A stretch of 64,000 bases of DNA from Posidonia oceanica (lineage: Eukaryota > Streptophyta > Magnoliopsida > Alismatales > Posidoniaceae): assembly GCA_037176725.1 (NCBI GenBank), contig JAZBRS010000060.1:58866001-58930000 (forward strand), read 5' to 3'. Below the pieces are notes generated by a model, which was not told where the DNA came from, did no database searches, and saw nothing but the letters and a program-made list of their open reading frames with translations. Position 1 is the first letter of the stretch, and the number at the start of each line of letters is the position of its first letter. Positions 1 to 14,500 of the stretch are shown here, in pieces. Made by a program: the position numbers and the translations under genes.

Positions 1-3000
1 CACTTTTCATTTCCTTTGTGGTCGATTGATCCGAACTTATCCTTCTTGTCGATAAGTCCGAAAATTATCACTTTTCTTTTCCTTTGCGGTCGAAACGTCC
101 CAAACCCATCCTTCCAAACGATAAGTCCGAAACTTAAACTTTTCTTTCCTTTGCAGTCGAAAGGTCCGAAACCTATCCATCCGGTCGATTAGTCCGAAAC
201 TTATCACTTTTCTTTTCCTTTGCAGTTGATAGGCCCGAAACCTATCCTTTCGGTCATTAAGCGCGAAACTAATCACTTTTCATTACCTTTGCGGTTGATC
301 TATCTGAAACCTATCCTTCCGGTCGATAAGTTCGAAACTTATCACTTTTCTATTCCTTTGCGATCGAATGGTCCGAAACCTATCCTTCCAATCGATATGT
401 CCGAAACTAATCACTTTTCTTTTCCATTGCGGTCGATAGGTCCGAAATCGATCCTTCTGGTCGATCAGTCAGAAGCATATCACTTTTCTTTTCCTTTGTG
501 GTTGATAGGTCCGAAACCTATCCTTCTGGTCGATAAGTCCGAAATTTATCACTTTTCTTTTCCATTGCGGTCGATAGGTCCGAATCCTATCCTTCTGGTC
601 GTTAAGTCCGAAACTTATCACTTTACTTTTCCTTTGCAAACGTTTGGTCTGAAACCTATCCTTCCGTTTGATGAGTCTAAACTTATCACTTTTCTTTTCC
701 TTTACGGTCGATAGGTCGGAAACCTATCGTCCTGCTCGATAAGTCCGAAACTTATCACTTTTCGTTTCCATTGCGGTCAATAGGTCCAAAACCAATCCAT
801 CCAGTCGATAAGAACGAAGCTTATCACTTTTCATTTCCTATGCGGTCGATAGGTCCGAAACCTATCCTTCTGGTTGATAAGTTCGAAAGTTATCACTTTA
901 CCTTTCAATAGCTGTCGGTAGGTCCGAAACCTATCCTTCCGATTGATAATTTTGAAACTCATCACTTTTCTTTTCCATTGCTAACAATAGGTCCGAAACC
1001 TGTCCTTCCGGTCGATAAGTCCGAAACATATCACTTTTCATTTCCTTAGCGGTCGAAAGGTCCGAAACCTATCCTTCCAGTCGGTAAGTCCAAAACTTAT
1101 CACTTTTCCTTTCCTTTGCGGTCGATAGGTCCGAAACCAATCCTTCCTATCGATAAGTCCGAAACTTATCACTTTTCTTTTCCTTTCCGTTAGTTAGGTC
1201 CGAAACCTATCCTTGCCGTCGATAAGTCCGAAACTTATCACTTTTTTTTTCTTTGCTGTCGAAAGGTCCGAAACCTATCCTTCCTGTCGATAAGTCTGAA
1301 ACTTATCACGTTTCTTTTCCTTTGCGATCGATATGTCAGAAACTTATCACTTGTCTTTTCCATAGCGGTCGATAGGTCTGAAACCTATCCTTCCAGTCGA
1401 ATTGTCTGAAACTTATAACTTTTCCTTTTCCTTGCGGTCGATAGGTCGGAAACCTATCCTTAGCGGTCGATTGGTCCAAAGCCTATACTTCCGGTCGACA
1501 TGTCCGAAACTTTTCACTTTTCTTTCCTTTGCGGTCAATGGGTCTGAAACCTAACCTTCTAGTTGATAAGTCCAAAACTTATCACTATCCATTTCCTTTG
1601 CGGTCGATATGTTCGAAACCTATCCATCTAGTCGATAACTCCGAAACTTATCACTTTTCTTTTCCTGTGCGATCAATAGATTTGAAACCTAACCTTCCAG
1701 TCGATAAGTCCGAAACTTATTAGTTTTCTTTACCTTTGCGGTCGATAGGTCAGAAACCTATCCTCCCGGTCGATAAGTCCGAAACTTATCACTTTTCATT
1801 TCCTTTGCGGTCGATAGGTCCAAAACCTATCCTTCCACTCGATAAGTCTGAAACTTATCACTATTCAATTCCTTCGCGGTCGATATTTCCGAAACCAATC
1901 CTTCCAGTCCAAAAGTCCGAAACTTATCACTTCACTTTTCCTTTGCTGTCGATAGGTCCGAAACTTATCCTTCCAGTCGATATGTCTGAAACTTATCACT
2001 TTTCTATTCCTTTGCGGTCGATGGGTTCGAAACCTATCTTCCCGGTCGATAAGTCCTAAACTTATCAATTTTCATTTCCATTGCCTTCGATAGGCCCAAA
2101 ACCTATCCGACCGATCGATATGTCTGAAACATATCTCTTTTCATTTCCTTTGCGATTGATAGGTCCGAAACGAATCCATCTGGTCGATAAGTCCGAAACA
2201 TATCACTTTTCTTTTCCTTCGCGATAGATAGGTCCGAATCCTATCCTTCCGGTCGATAAGTCCAAACTTATCACAATTCTTTTCTTTTGCGGTCGATAGG
2301 TCCAAAACCTATCTTTCTGATCGATAAGTCCGAAACATATCACTTTTCTTTTCCATTGCTGTCGACAGGTCCGAAACCTATCCTTTCGGTCGAAAAGTCT
2401 GAAACTTATCACTTTTCTTTTCCTTTGCAGTCGATCGGTCCGAAACCAATCCTCCCGGTCGATAAGTCCTAAACTTATCACTTTTCATTTCCTTTGCGTT
2501 CTAGAGGCCTGAAACCTATCCTTCCAGTTGATAAGTCTGAAACTTATCACTTTTCATTACCTTTGCGGTCAATAAGTCAGAAACTAATCCTTTCGGTCGA
2601 CAAGTCCAAAACTTATCACTTTTCTTTTCCTTCGCGGTTGATAGGTCGGAAACCTATCCATCGAGTCGAAAAGTCTGAAACTTATCACTTTGCTTTTCCT
2701 TTGCGGTTGATAGGTCCGAAACGTATCCGTCCGGTCGATAGGACCGAAACTTATCACTTTCCTTTTCCAATGCGGTCGATAGGTCTGAAACCTATCCTTT
2801 CGGTTGATAAGTCTAAAACTTATCTCTTTTCTTTTCCTTTGCGGTCGATAGGTCCGAAACCTATCCTTCCAGTCGATAAGTCAGAAACATATCACTTTTC
2901 TTTTCCATTGCGGTCGATATGTCCGAAACTTACCACTTTTTTTTCCTTTGCAGTCGATAGGTCCGAAACCTATCCTTCCGGTCGATAAGTCCGAAACTTA

Positions 3001-6000
3001 TCACTTTGCATTTCCTTTGCGGTCGATAGATCCAAAACCTATCCTTCCAATCGATTAGTCCGAAACTTATCACTTTCCATTTCCATTATGGTCGATAGGT
3101 CCGAAACCTATCCATGCGGTCCTTAAGTCCGAAACTAATCCTTCTGGTCGATAAGTCCGAAACTTATCACTTTTCTATTCCATCGTGGTCGATAGGTCCG
3201 AATCCTATCTTTCCGGTCGATAAGTCCGAAACTTATCACTTTTCTTTTCTTTTGCGGTCGATAGGTCCGAAACCTATCCTTCTGGTCAATAAGTCCGAAA
3301 CTTACCACTTTTCTTTTCCTTTGCAGTCGATAGTCCGAAACAAATCCTCCCGGTCGATAAGTCCTAAACATATCACTTTTCATTTCCTTTGCATTCTATA
3401 GGCTCGAAACCTCTGCTTCCGGTCGATAAGTCTGAAACTTATCACTTTTCAATTCCTTCACGGTCTTTAAGTCCGAAACCAATCCTTCCAGTTGACATGC
3501 TCGAAAGTTTTCACTTTTCTTTTCCTTTACGGTCGATAGGTCAGAACCCTATCCTTCTGGTCGATAAGTCCGAATCTTATCACTTTTCTTTTCCTTTGCG
3601 GTCGATAGGTCCGAAACCTATCCTTTCGGTCGATAAGTCCGAAACATATCACTTTTCTTTTCCTTTGCGGTCGATAGGTCTGAAACCAATCCTTTCGATC
3701 GATAAGTCCGAAACTTACCACTTTTCTTTCCTTTGCAGTCGATAGGTCTGAAACCTATCCATTCCGTCGATAAGCCCGAAAATTATCACTTTTCTTTTCC
3801 TCTGCGGTTGATATGTCCGAAACCTATCTTTCCAGTCCAAAAGTCCGAAACTTATCACTTTACTTTTCCTATGCTGTCGATAAGTCTGAAACCTATCCTT
3901 CCAGTCGATATGTCCGAAACCTATCACTTTTCTTTTCCCTTGCGGTCGATTGGTCCGAAACCTATCCTCCCGGTCGATAAGTCCTAAACTTATCAATTTT
4001 CAATCCCTTCGCCTTCGATAGGCCCGAAACCTATCCGACCAGTCAATATGTCTGAAACTTATCACTTTTCTTTTCCGTTGTGGTTGATCGGTCCGAAACC
4101 TATCCTTCCGGTCGATAAGTCCGAAACTTATCACCTTTCTTATCCATTGCGGTCGATAGGTCCGAAACTAATCCTTCCGGTCGTTAAGTCCGAAACTTAT
4201 CACTTTTCTTTCCCATTGCGGACGAAAGGTCAGAAACCTATCCATCCGTTCAATAAGTCTGAAACTTATCACTTTTCCATTCCTTTGCGGTCGATAGGTC
4301 GGAAACCTATCCTCCCGGTCGATAACTCCGAAACTTATCACTTTTCATTTCCTTTGCGGTCGATAGGTCCAAAACCTATCGTTCCAGGCGATAAGTCCGA
4401 AACTTATCACTTTTCATTTCCGTTGCGGTCGATAGGTCCGGAACCTATGCTTCCGGTCCATAAGTCCGAAACTTATCACTTTTCTTCTCCTTTGTGGTCA
4501 ATATGTCCGAAAGCAATCCTTCGAATCGATAAGTCCGAAACTTATCAATTTTCTTTTCCCTTGCGGTCGATAGGTCCGTAACCTGTCCATGCTGTCGATA
4601 AGTCTGAAGCTTATCACTTTTCTTCTCCTTTGCGGTCGATAGGACCGAAACCTATCCTTCCGGTCTATAAGTCCGAAACTTATCACTTTTCATTTCCTTT
4701 GCGGTCGATAGGTCTGAAACCTATCCTTATGATCGATAAGTCCGAAACTTATCACTTTTCTTTTCTATTGCGGTCGAAAGGTCCGAAACCTATCCTTCCG
4801 GTCGATAAGTCCGAGACTTATCACTTTTCTTTTCCTTTGCTGTCGATAGGTCCGAAACCTATCCTTCCAGTTGATAAGTCTGAAACTTATCACTTTTCTT
4901 TTCCTTTGCGGTCGATATGTTCGAAACATATCACTTTTCTTTTCCTATGCGGTCGATAGTTCTGAAACCTATCCTTCCAGTCGATAAGTCTGAAACTTAT
5001 CACTTTTCTTATCCTTTGCGGTCGATAGGTCAGAAACCTATCCTTCCGGTCCAAAGCCAAAACTTCCGGTTGATAAGTCTGAAACTTATCACTTTTCTTT
5101 CCTTTGCGGTCGATTGGTCCGAAACCTAACCTTCCGGTCGATAGGACCAAAACTTATCACTATCCATTTCCTTTGCGGTCGATAGGTCCGAAACCTATCC
5201 TTCCAGTCGATAACTCCGAAACTTATCACTTTTCTTTTCCAATGCGGTCAATCGATCCGAAACCTAACCTTCCGATAGATATGTCCGAAACTTACCACTT
5301 TTCTTTTCCTTTGCGGTCGATAGGTCCGAAACCTATACGTCCGTTCCATAAGTCCAAAACTTTTCACTTTTCCATCCGTTACGGTCGATAGGTTCGAAAC
5401 CTTCCTTTCCGGTCGATATGTTCGAAACTTATCACTTTTCTTTTCCTTCGCGGTCGATAGGTCCGATACCTTTCCTTCCCGTCGATAAGACCGAAGCTAA
5501 TCACTTTACTTTTCCATTGCGGTCGACAGGTTCGAAACAAATCCTTCCCGTCGAAAAGTCAGAAATAGATAACGTTTCTTTCCTATGTGGTCGATAGGTC
5601 CGAAACCTATCCTTCCGGTCGATAAGTGCGAAACTTATCACTTTTCTTTTTCTTTACGGTAAATAGGTCCGAAACCTATCCATCCGATCGATAAGTCCGA
5701 AACTTATCACTTTTCTTTTCCTTTGCGGTCGATAGGTCCGAAACAATTCCTTTCGGTCTTTAAGTCCGAAACTAATCACTTTTCAGTACCTTTCCGGTCG
5801 ATAGGTCCGAAACTTATCCTTCCGGTCGATAAGTTCGAAACATATCACTTTTCTTTTCCTTTGCGACCGATAGGTCCGAAACCTATTCTTCCAATCGATA
5901 TGTGCGAAACTTATCACATTTCTATTCCTTTCCGATCGATAGGTCCGAAACCTATGGTTCCGGTCGATAAGTCTGAAACTTATCACTTTAATTTTCCTTT

Positions 6001-9000
6001 GTGGTTGATAGGTCCGAAACCTATCCTTCCGGTCGATAAGTCCGAAGCTTATCACCTTTCATTTCTAGAGTGGTCGGTAGGTCCGAAACCTATCCTTCCG
6101 GTCGTTAAGTCCGAAACTTATTACTTTTCTTTTCCTTTGCGGTCGATAGGTCCAAAACCTATCCTTCCGTTCGATAAGTCTGAAACTTATCACTTTCTTT
6201 TCCATTGCGGTCGATAGGTCGGAAACCTATCCTCCCGGTCGATAAGTCCGAAACATATCACTTTTCATTTCCTTTGCGGTTGATAGGTCGAAAACCTATC
6301 CTTCCTATCGATAAGTCTGAAACTTTTCACTTTCCATTTCCTTTGCAGGTGATAGGTCCGAAACCAATCCTTCCGGTCCATAAGTCTGAAACTTATCACT
6401 TCTCTTTTCCTTTGCTGTCGATCGGTCCGAAACCTACCCTTCCGATCGATAAGTCCGAAACTTGTCTCTTTTCTTTTCCCTTGCAGTCGATAGGTTCGAA
6501 ACCTGTCCTTCTTGTCGATAAGTCAGAAACTTATCACTTTCCTTTTCCTTTGCGGTCGATAGGTCCGAATCCTATCCTTCCGGTCGATAAGTCTGAAACT
6601 TATCACTTTTCAATTCCTTTGCGGTCGATAGGTCCGAAACCTATCCTTCTTGTCGATTAGTTCGAAACTTATCACTTTTCTTATCCGTTGCGATCGATAG
6701 GTCCGAAACCAATCCGTCCAGTCGATAAGTCCGAAACGTATCACTTTTCTTTCCTTTGCGGTCGAAAGGTCCGAAACCTATCCTTCCAGTCGATATGTCA
6801 GAAACTTATCACTTTTCTTTTCCTTTACGGTCGGTTTGTCCGAAACTTATCACTTTACTTTTCCTATGCGGTCGATAGGTCTGAAACCTATCCTTCCAGT
6901 AGATTAGTCCGAAACTTTTGACTTTTCTTTTCCTTTACGGTTGGTTTGTCCGAAACTTTTCACTTTACTTTTCCTTTGCGGTCGATAGGTCTGAAACCTA
7001 TCCTTCCAGTAGATTAGTCCGAAACTTTTGACTTTTCTTTTCCTTTGTGGTCAATACGTCCAAAGCCTATACTTCCGGTCGATAAGTCTGAAACTTATCA
7101 CATATATTTCCATTGCGGTTGATAAGTCCAAAACTTATCACTGACCTTTTCTTTTGCGGTCGATAGGTACGAAACCTATCCTTCCAGTCGATAAGTCTGA
7201 AACTTATCACTTCACTTTTCCTATGCAGACGATAGGACCGAAACCTATCCATCCGGTCGATAAATCCGAAACATATCACTTTTCTTTTCCATTGCGGTCC
7301 ATAGGTCCGCAACCTATCCTTCCAGTCGATAAGTCCGAAACTTATCACTTTTATTTTCCTTAGCGGTCGATAGGTCTGAAACTTATCCTTCCGGTCCAGA
7401 AGTTTGAGATTTATCACTTTTCTTATCCTTTGCGATTGATAGGTCCGAAACCAATCCTTTCGGTCGATAAGTCCGAAACTTATCGCTACTCTTTTCCATT
7501 GCGGTCGATAGGTCCGAAACCTATCCTTCCGGTCGATAACTCCGAAACTTATCACATTTCTTTTCCATTGCGGTCGATTGATCCGAAGCACAACCTTCCA
7601 GTCCATTAGTACGAAACTTATCACTTTTCGTTTCCTTTGCGGTCGAGAGGTCCGAAACCTATCCACCCGATCGATAAGTCCTAAACTTTTCAATTTTCAT
7701 TTCCTTTGCCTTCAATAGGCCCGAAACCTATCCTTCCGGTCGATAAGACCGAAACATATCACTTTTCATTTCCATTGTGGTTAATAGGTCCAACACCAAT
7801 CCTTCTGGTCGATAAGTCCGAAACTTATCACTTTTCTTTTCCTTCGCGGTCGATAGGTCCAAATCCTATCTTCCCGGTCGATAAGTCCAAAACTTATCAC
7901 TTTTCTTTTCTTTGCGGTCGATAGGTCCAAAACCTATCCTTCCAGTCGATAAGTCCGAAACGTATCACTTTCCATTTCCTTTGCCGTCGACAGGTCCAAA
8001 ACCTATCCATGCGGTCCTTAAGTCCGAAACTTATCACTTTTCTTTTCCATTGCGGTCGATAGGTCCGAAACCTGTCCTTCCTGTCGATATGTCTGAAACT
8101 TTTCACTTTTCTATTCCTTTGCAGTCGATAGGTCCGAAACCTATTCTTCCGGTCGATAAGTCCGAAACTTATCACTTTTCTTTTCCTATGCGGTCAATAG
8201 GTCCGAAACCTATCCTTCCGGTCGATAAGTCTGAAACTTATCACGTTACTTTACCTTTGAGATCGATAGGTCCGCACCCTATCCTTCCGGTCGATAAGTC
8301 CGAAACTTATCACTTATATTTTCCAATGCGGTCGATTGGTCCAAAACCTATCCTTCCGGTCGATATGTTTGAGATTTGTCACTTTTCATTTCCATCGCGG
8401 TTGATAGGTCCGAAACCTATCCTTCCAGTCGATAAGTCTGAAACTAATCACTTTCCTTTTCCTTTGCGGTCGATAGGTCCGAAACTTAAACTTCCAGTCA
8501 ATAAGTCCGAAACTTATCACTTTTCTTTTTCTTTGCAGTCAATAGGTCCGAAACCTATCCTTCCGGTCAAGAAGTCCGAAACTTATCACTTTTCTTTTCC
8601 TTTGCTGTCGATAGGTCCGAAACCTATCCTACCGGTCGATGAGTCTGAAACTTATCACTTTTCTTTTCCTTTGCGGTCGATAGGTCCGAAACCTATCCTC
8701 CCAGTCGATAAGTCCTAAACGTATCAATTTTCATTTCCATTGTCTTCGATAGGCCAGAAACCTGTCCTTCTGGTTGCTAAGTCTGAAATTTATCACTTTC
8801 CATTTCCTTTGTGGTTGATAGGTCCGAAACCTATCCTTCTGGTCGATAAGTCCGAAACTTAGCACTTTTCTTTTCCTTTGTTGTCGATTGGTCCGAAACC
8901 TATCCTTCCGGTCGATAAGTTTGAGATTTGTCACTTTTCATTTCCGTTGCGGTTGATAGGTCTGAAACCTATCCATCCGGTCCATGAGTTTGAAACTTAT

Positions 9001-11190
9001 CACTTTTCTTTTCCTTTGCTGTCGATAGGTCCGAAACCTAACCTTCCAGTCAATAAGTCCGAAACTTATCACTTTTCCTTTCCTTTGCGGTCGATTGGTC
9101 CGAAACCTATCCTTCCGGTCGATAAGTCCGAAACATATCACTTTTCTTTTCCTTTGCTGTCGATAGGTCCGAAACCAATCCAATCGGTTGCTAAGTCTAA
9201 AACTTATCACTTTTCTTTTCCTTTCGGTCGATAGGTCCAAAACCTATCCTCCTGGTCGATAACTCCGAAGCTTATCACTTTTCTTTTCCTTCGCGGTCGA
9301 TTGGCCCGAAATCTATCCTTCCGATTGATAAGTCTGAAACTTATCACTTTTCATTTCCTTTGCGGTCGATATGTCCAAAACCTATCCTTCTGGTCGATAA
9401 GTCCGAAACTTATCACTTTTCTTTTCCTTCACGGTCGATAGGTCCGAATCCTATCCTTCCGGTCGATAAGTCCGTAACTTATCACTTTTCTTATCTTTTA
9501 GGGTCAATAGGTCCGTAACCTATCCATCCGGTCGATTAGTCCGAAACTTATCACTTCTCTTTTCCTTTGCAGTCGATAGTCCGAAACCTATCCTCCCGGT
9601 TGATAAGTCCAAAACGTATCACTTTTCATTTCCTTTGCGTTCTATAGGCTCGAAACCTCAGCATCCGGTCGATAAGTCTGAAACTTATCACTTCTCATTT
9701 CCTTTGAGGTCTTTAGGTCCGAAACCAATCCTTCCGGTTGACAAGTCCGAAACTTATCACTTTTCATTTCCTTTGCGGTCGAAAGGTCAGAAACCTATCC
9801 TTCTGGTCAATAAGTCTGAAACATATCACTTTTCTTTTCCTTTGCGGTCGATAGGTCTGAAACCTATCCTTCCGGTCGATAAGTCAGAAACTTATCATTT
9901 TCTTTTCCTTTGCGGTCGATAGGTCCGAAACCAATCCTTCCGATCGATAAGCCCGAAACTTATCACTTTTCTTTCCTTTGCGGTCGATAGGTCTGAAACC
10001 TATCCATTCGTTCGATAAGTCCGAAATTTATCACTTTTCTTTTCCTTTGCGATCGATAGGTCCGAAACCAATCCTTCCAGTTGATTAGTTCGAAGCTTAT
10101 CGCTTTTCTTTCCCTTTGCGATCGATAGGTCTGAAACCTATCCTTCCAATCGATAAGTACGAAACTTATCACTTTTATTTTCCTTCGCGGTCGATAGGTC
10201 CGAAACCTATCCTTCTAGTCGATAAGTCTGAAACTTATCATTTTTCTTTTCCTTCGTGGTTGATAGGTCCGAAACCTTTCCTTCCGGTCGATAAGTCCGA
10301 AACTCATCACCATCCTTTTCCATTGCGGTCGATAGGTCCGAAACCTATCCTCTGGCCGTTAAGTCCGAAACTTATCACTTTTCTTTTGCTTTGCGGATGA
10401 TAGGTCCGAACCCTATCCCTCCGTTCAATAAGTCTGAAACTTATCACTTTTCTTCTCCATTGCGGTCGTTAGGTCGAAAACCTATCCTCCCGGTCGGTAA
10501 GTGCGAAACTTATCACTTTTCATTTCCTTTGCGGTCGATAGTGCCAAAACCCATCCTTCCAGTCGATAAGTCCGAAACTTATCACTTTCCATTTCCATTG
10601 CGGTCGATAGGTCCGAAACCTATCCTTCCGGTCCATAAGTCCGAAACTTATCACTTTTCGTCTCCTATGCAGTTGATATGTCCGAAACCTATCCTTCTGA
10701 TCGATAAGTCCGAAACTTACCACTTTTCTTTTCCTTTGCGGTCGATAGGTCCGAAACCTGCCCTTCCTGTCGATAAGTCAGAAACTTATCACTTTTCTTT
10801 TCCTTCGCGATCGATAGGTCCGAAACCTATCCTTCCAGTCGATAAGTCCGAAACTTATCACTTTTCTTTTCCTTTGCGATCGATAGGTACGAAACCTATC
10901 CTTCCGGTCAACAAGTCCAAAACTTATCACTTTTCATTTCCCTCGCGGTCGATTGGTCCGAAACCTATCCTTTCGGTCGATAAGTTTGAGATTTATCACT
11001 TTTCTTTTCCTTTGCGGTCGATTGGTTCGAAACCTTTCCTTCCAGTCAATAAGTCTGAAACTTATCACTTTTCTTTTCCTTTGCTGTCGATAGGTCCGAA
11101 ACCAATCCTACTGGTCGATAAGTCAGAAACTTATCACTTTACTTTCCTTTGCGGTCGATAGGTCCGAAACCTATCCTCTCGGTCGATAAG

Positions 11191-11590
11191 TCCTAAACTT
11201 ATCAATTTTCATTTCCTTTGTCTTCGATAGGCCAGAATCCTATCCTTCCAGTTGATAAGTCAGAAACTTATCACTTTTCATTTCCTTTGCGGTTGATTGG
11301 TCCGAAACCTATCCTTCGGGTCGATAAGTCCGAAACTTATCACTTTTCTTTTCCTTCGCGGTCGATAGGTCCAAATCCTATCCTTCCGGTCGATAAGTCC
11401 GAAACTTATCACTTTTCTTTTCTTTTACGGTCGATAGGTCCGAAACCTATCCTTCCGGTCGATAAGTCCGAAACTTATCACTTTTCGTTTCGTTTGCAAT
11501 CGATAGTCCGAAACCTATCCTCTAGGTCGATAAGTCCTAAACGTATCACTTTTTATTTCCTTTGCGTTCTATACGCTCGAAACCTCAGCT
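11191..11590 (+). repeat. Higher-order marker couplet (variant units B and A, 344 bp apart), type example
   Basis: Unit B reads GATAAGTCCTAAACTTATC followed by AATTTTCATTTCC and a CTTCGATAGGC half. Unit A reads GATAAGTCCTAAAC followed by CATTTCC and a GTTCTATAGGCTCG half, and is preceded by a half with a one-base deletion (GATAGTCCG). The distance from the TCCTAAAC of B to that of A is 344 bp, which is five units minus that deleted base. The same 344-bp couplet occurs at 14,840/15,184, 19,873/20,217, 24,671/25,015, 26,655/26,999, 34,721/35,065, 44,426/44,770, 48,064/48,408, 53,276/53,620 and 57,248/57,592. The couplet at 12,637/12,980 and its counterpart at 45,872/46,215 measure 343, in line with one more deleted base. 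The one at 30,546/30,960 measures 414, which is six full units, and there the one-base deletion is absent. Confidence 0.85.
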
Positions 11591-14500
11591 TCCGGTCGAT
11601 AAGTCTGAAACTTATCACTTTTCTTTTCCATTGCGGTCGATAGGTCAGAAACCTATCCTTCTGGTCAATAAGTCCGAAACATATCACTTTTCTTTTCCTT
11701 TGCGGTCGATAGGTCCGAAACCTATCCTTCTGGTGGATAAGTCAGAAACTTATCATTTTCTTTTCCTTTGCGGTTGATTGGTCCGAAACCAATCCTTCCG
11801 ATCGATAAGTCCGAAACATATCACTTTTCTTTCCTTTGCGGTCGATAGGTCTAAAACCTATCCATTCGGTCGATAAGTCCGAAATTTATCACTTTTCTTT
11901 TCCTTTGCGGTCGATCGGTCCGAAATCTATTCTTTCGGTCTTTAAGTCCGAAACAAATCACTTTTCATTACCTTTGCGGTCGATAGGTCCGAAACCTATC
12001 CTTCCGGTTGATTATTTCGAAGCTTATCACTTTTCTTTTCCTTTGCGATCGATAGGCCTGAAACCTATCCTTCCAATCGATAAGTCCGAAACTTTTCACT
12101 TTTCTTTTCCATTGCGGTGGATAGGTCCGTAACCTATCCTTCCAGTCGATAAGTCTGAAACTTTTCACTTTTCTTTTCCTTTGCGGTCGATAGGTACGAA
12201 ACCAATCCTTCTGGTCGATAAGTCCGAAGCTTATCACTTTTCTTTTCCTTTGAGGTCGATAGGTTCGAAAACTATCCTTCCGGTCGATAAGTCTGAAACT
12301 TATCACGTTACTTTTCCTTTGAGGTCGATCGGTCCACAACCAATCCTTCCGGTCGATAAGTCCGAAACTTATCACTTTTCTTTTCCTTTGCGGTCGATCG
12401 GTACGAAACCTAACCTTCCGGTCAATAAGTCCGAAACATATTACTTTTCTTTTCCATTGCGGTCAATAGGTCCAAAACCTATCCTTCCGGTTGATAAGTC
12501 CGAAGCTTATCACTTTTCTTTTCCTTTGCTGACGATAGGTCCGAAACCTGTCCAACCGGTCGATAAGTCCGAAACTTATCACTTTTCTTTTCCTTTGCGG
12601 TCGGTAGGTCCGAAACCTATCCTCCCGGTCGATAAGTCTAAAATTTATCAAGTTTCATTTCCTTTGTCTTCGATAGGCCCGAAACCTATCCTTCCGGTCG
12701 ATAAGTCTGAAACTTATCACATTTCATTTCCTTTGATGTTGATAGGGTCGAAACATATCCTTCTGGTTGATAAGTTCGAAACTTATCACTTTTCTTTTCC
12801 ATCGCGGTCGATAGGTCCGAATCCTATCCTTCTGGTCGATAAGTCCGAAACTTATCACTTTTCTTTTCTTTTGCGGTCGGAAGGTCCGAAACCTATCCTT
12901 CCGGTCGATAAGTCTGAACTTATCACTTTTCTTTTCCTTTGCTGTCGATAGTCCGAAACCAATCCTCCCGGTCCATATGTCCTAAACATATCACTTTTCA
13001 CTTCCTTTGCGTTCTATAGGCTCGAAACCACTGCTTCCGGTCGATAAGTCTGAAACTTATCACTTTTCAATTCCTACGCGGTCACTCGGTCCTTAACGAA
13101 TCCTTCCGGTTGACATGTCCGAATGTTTTCACTTTTCTTTTCCAATGTGGTCGATAGGTCAGAAACCTATCCTTCTGGTTGATAAGTCCAAATCTTCTCA
13201 CTTTTCTTTTCCTTTGCGGTCGAAAGGTCCGAAACCTATCCTTCCGGTCCATAAGTCCGAAACTTATCACTTTTCTTTTCCATTGCGGGCGATAGGTCCG
13301 AAACCTATCCTTCTGATCGATAAGTCCGAAGCGTATCACTTTTCTTTCCTTTGCGGTCGATAGGTCTGAAGCCTATCCATTCGGTCGATAAGTCCGAAAT
13401 TTATCACTTTTCTTTTCCATTGCGGTCGATTGGTCCGAAACCGATCCTTTCGGTCTTTAAGTGCGAAACTAATCACTTTTCATTGCCTATGCGGTCGATA
13501 GGTCTGAAACCTATCCTTCTGGACGATAAGTTCGAAACTTATCACTTTTCCTTTCCTTTGTGATCGATAGGTCCGAAACCTATCCTTCCAATCGATAATT
13601 CCGAAATTTGTCACTTTTCTTTTCCAATGTGGTCGATAGGTCCGAAACCAATCCATTCGGTCGATAAGTCTGAAACTTATCACTTTTCGTTTCCATTGTG
13701 GCTGATAGGTCCGAAACCTATCCTTCCAGTCAATAAGTCCGAAACTAATCACCATTATTTTCCATTACAGTCGATAGGTCCGAAACCTATCTTTCCGGTG
13801 GATAAGTCAGAAACTTATCATTTTCTTTTCCTTTGCGGTCGATAGGTCTGAAACCAATCCTTCCGATCGAAAAGTCCGAAACATATCACTTTTCTTTCCT
13901 TTGCGATCGATAGGTCTAAAACCTATCCATTCGGTCGATAAGTCCGAAATTTATCACTTTTCTTTTCCTTTGTGGTCGATAGGTCCGAAACCTATCCTTT
14001 CGGTCTTTAAGTCCGAAACAAATTACTTTTCATTACCATTGCGGTCGATAGGTCAGAAACCTATCCTTCCGGTTGATTATTTCGAAGCTTATCACTTTTC
14101 TTTTCCTTTGCGATTGATAGGCCCGAAACCTATCCTTCCAATCCATAAGTCCGAAACTTATCACTTTTCTTTTCCATTGTGGTGGATAGGTCCGAAACCT
14201 ATCCTTCCAGTCGATAAGTCTGAAACTTTTCACTTTTCTTTTCCTTTGTGGTCGATAGGTACGAAACCAGTCCTTCCGGTCGATAAGTCCGAAACTTATC
14301 ACTTTTTGTTTCAGTTGTGGTCGATAGGTTCGAAAACTATCCTTCCGGTCGATAAGTCTGAAACTTATCACAATACTTTTCCTTTGAGGTTGATAGGTCC
14401 GCAACCAATTCTTCCGGTCGATAAGTCCGAAACTTATCACATATATTTTCCTTTGCAGTCGATTGGTCCGAAACCTATCCTTCCGGTAGATAAGTTTGAG

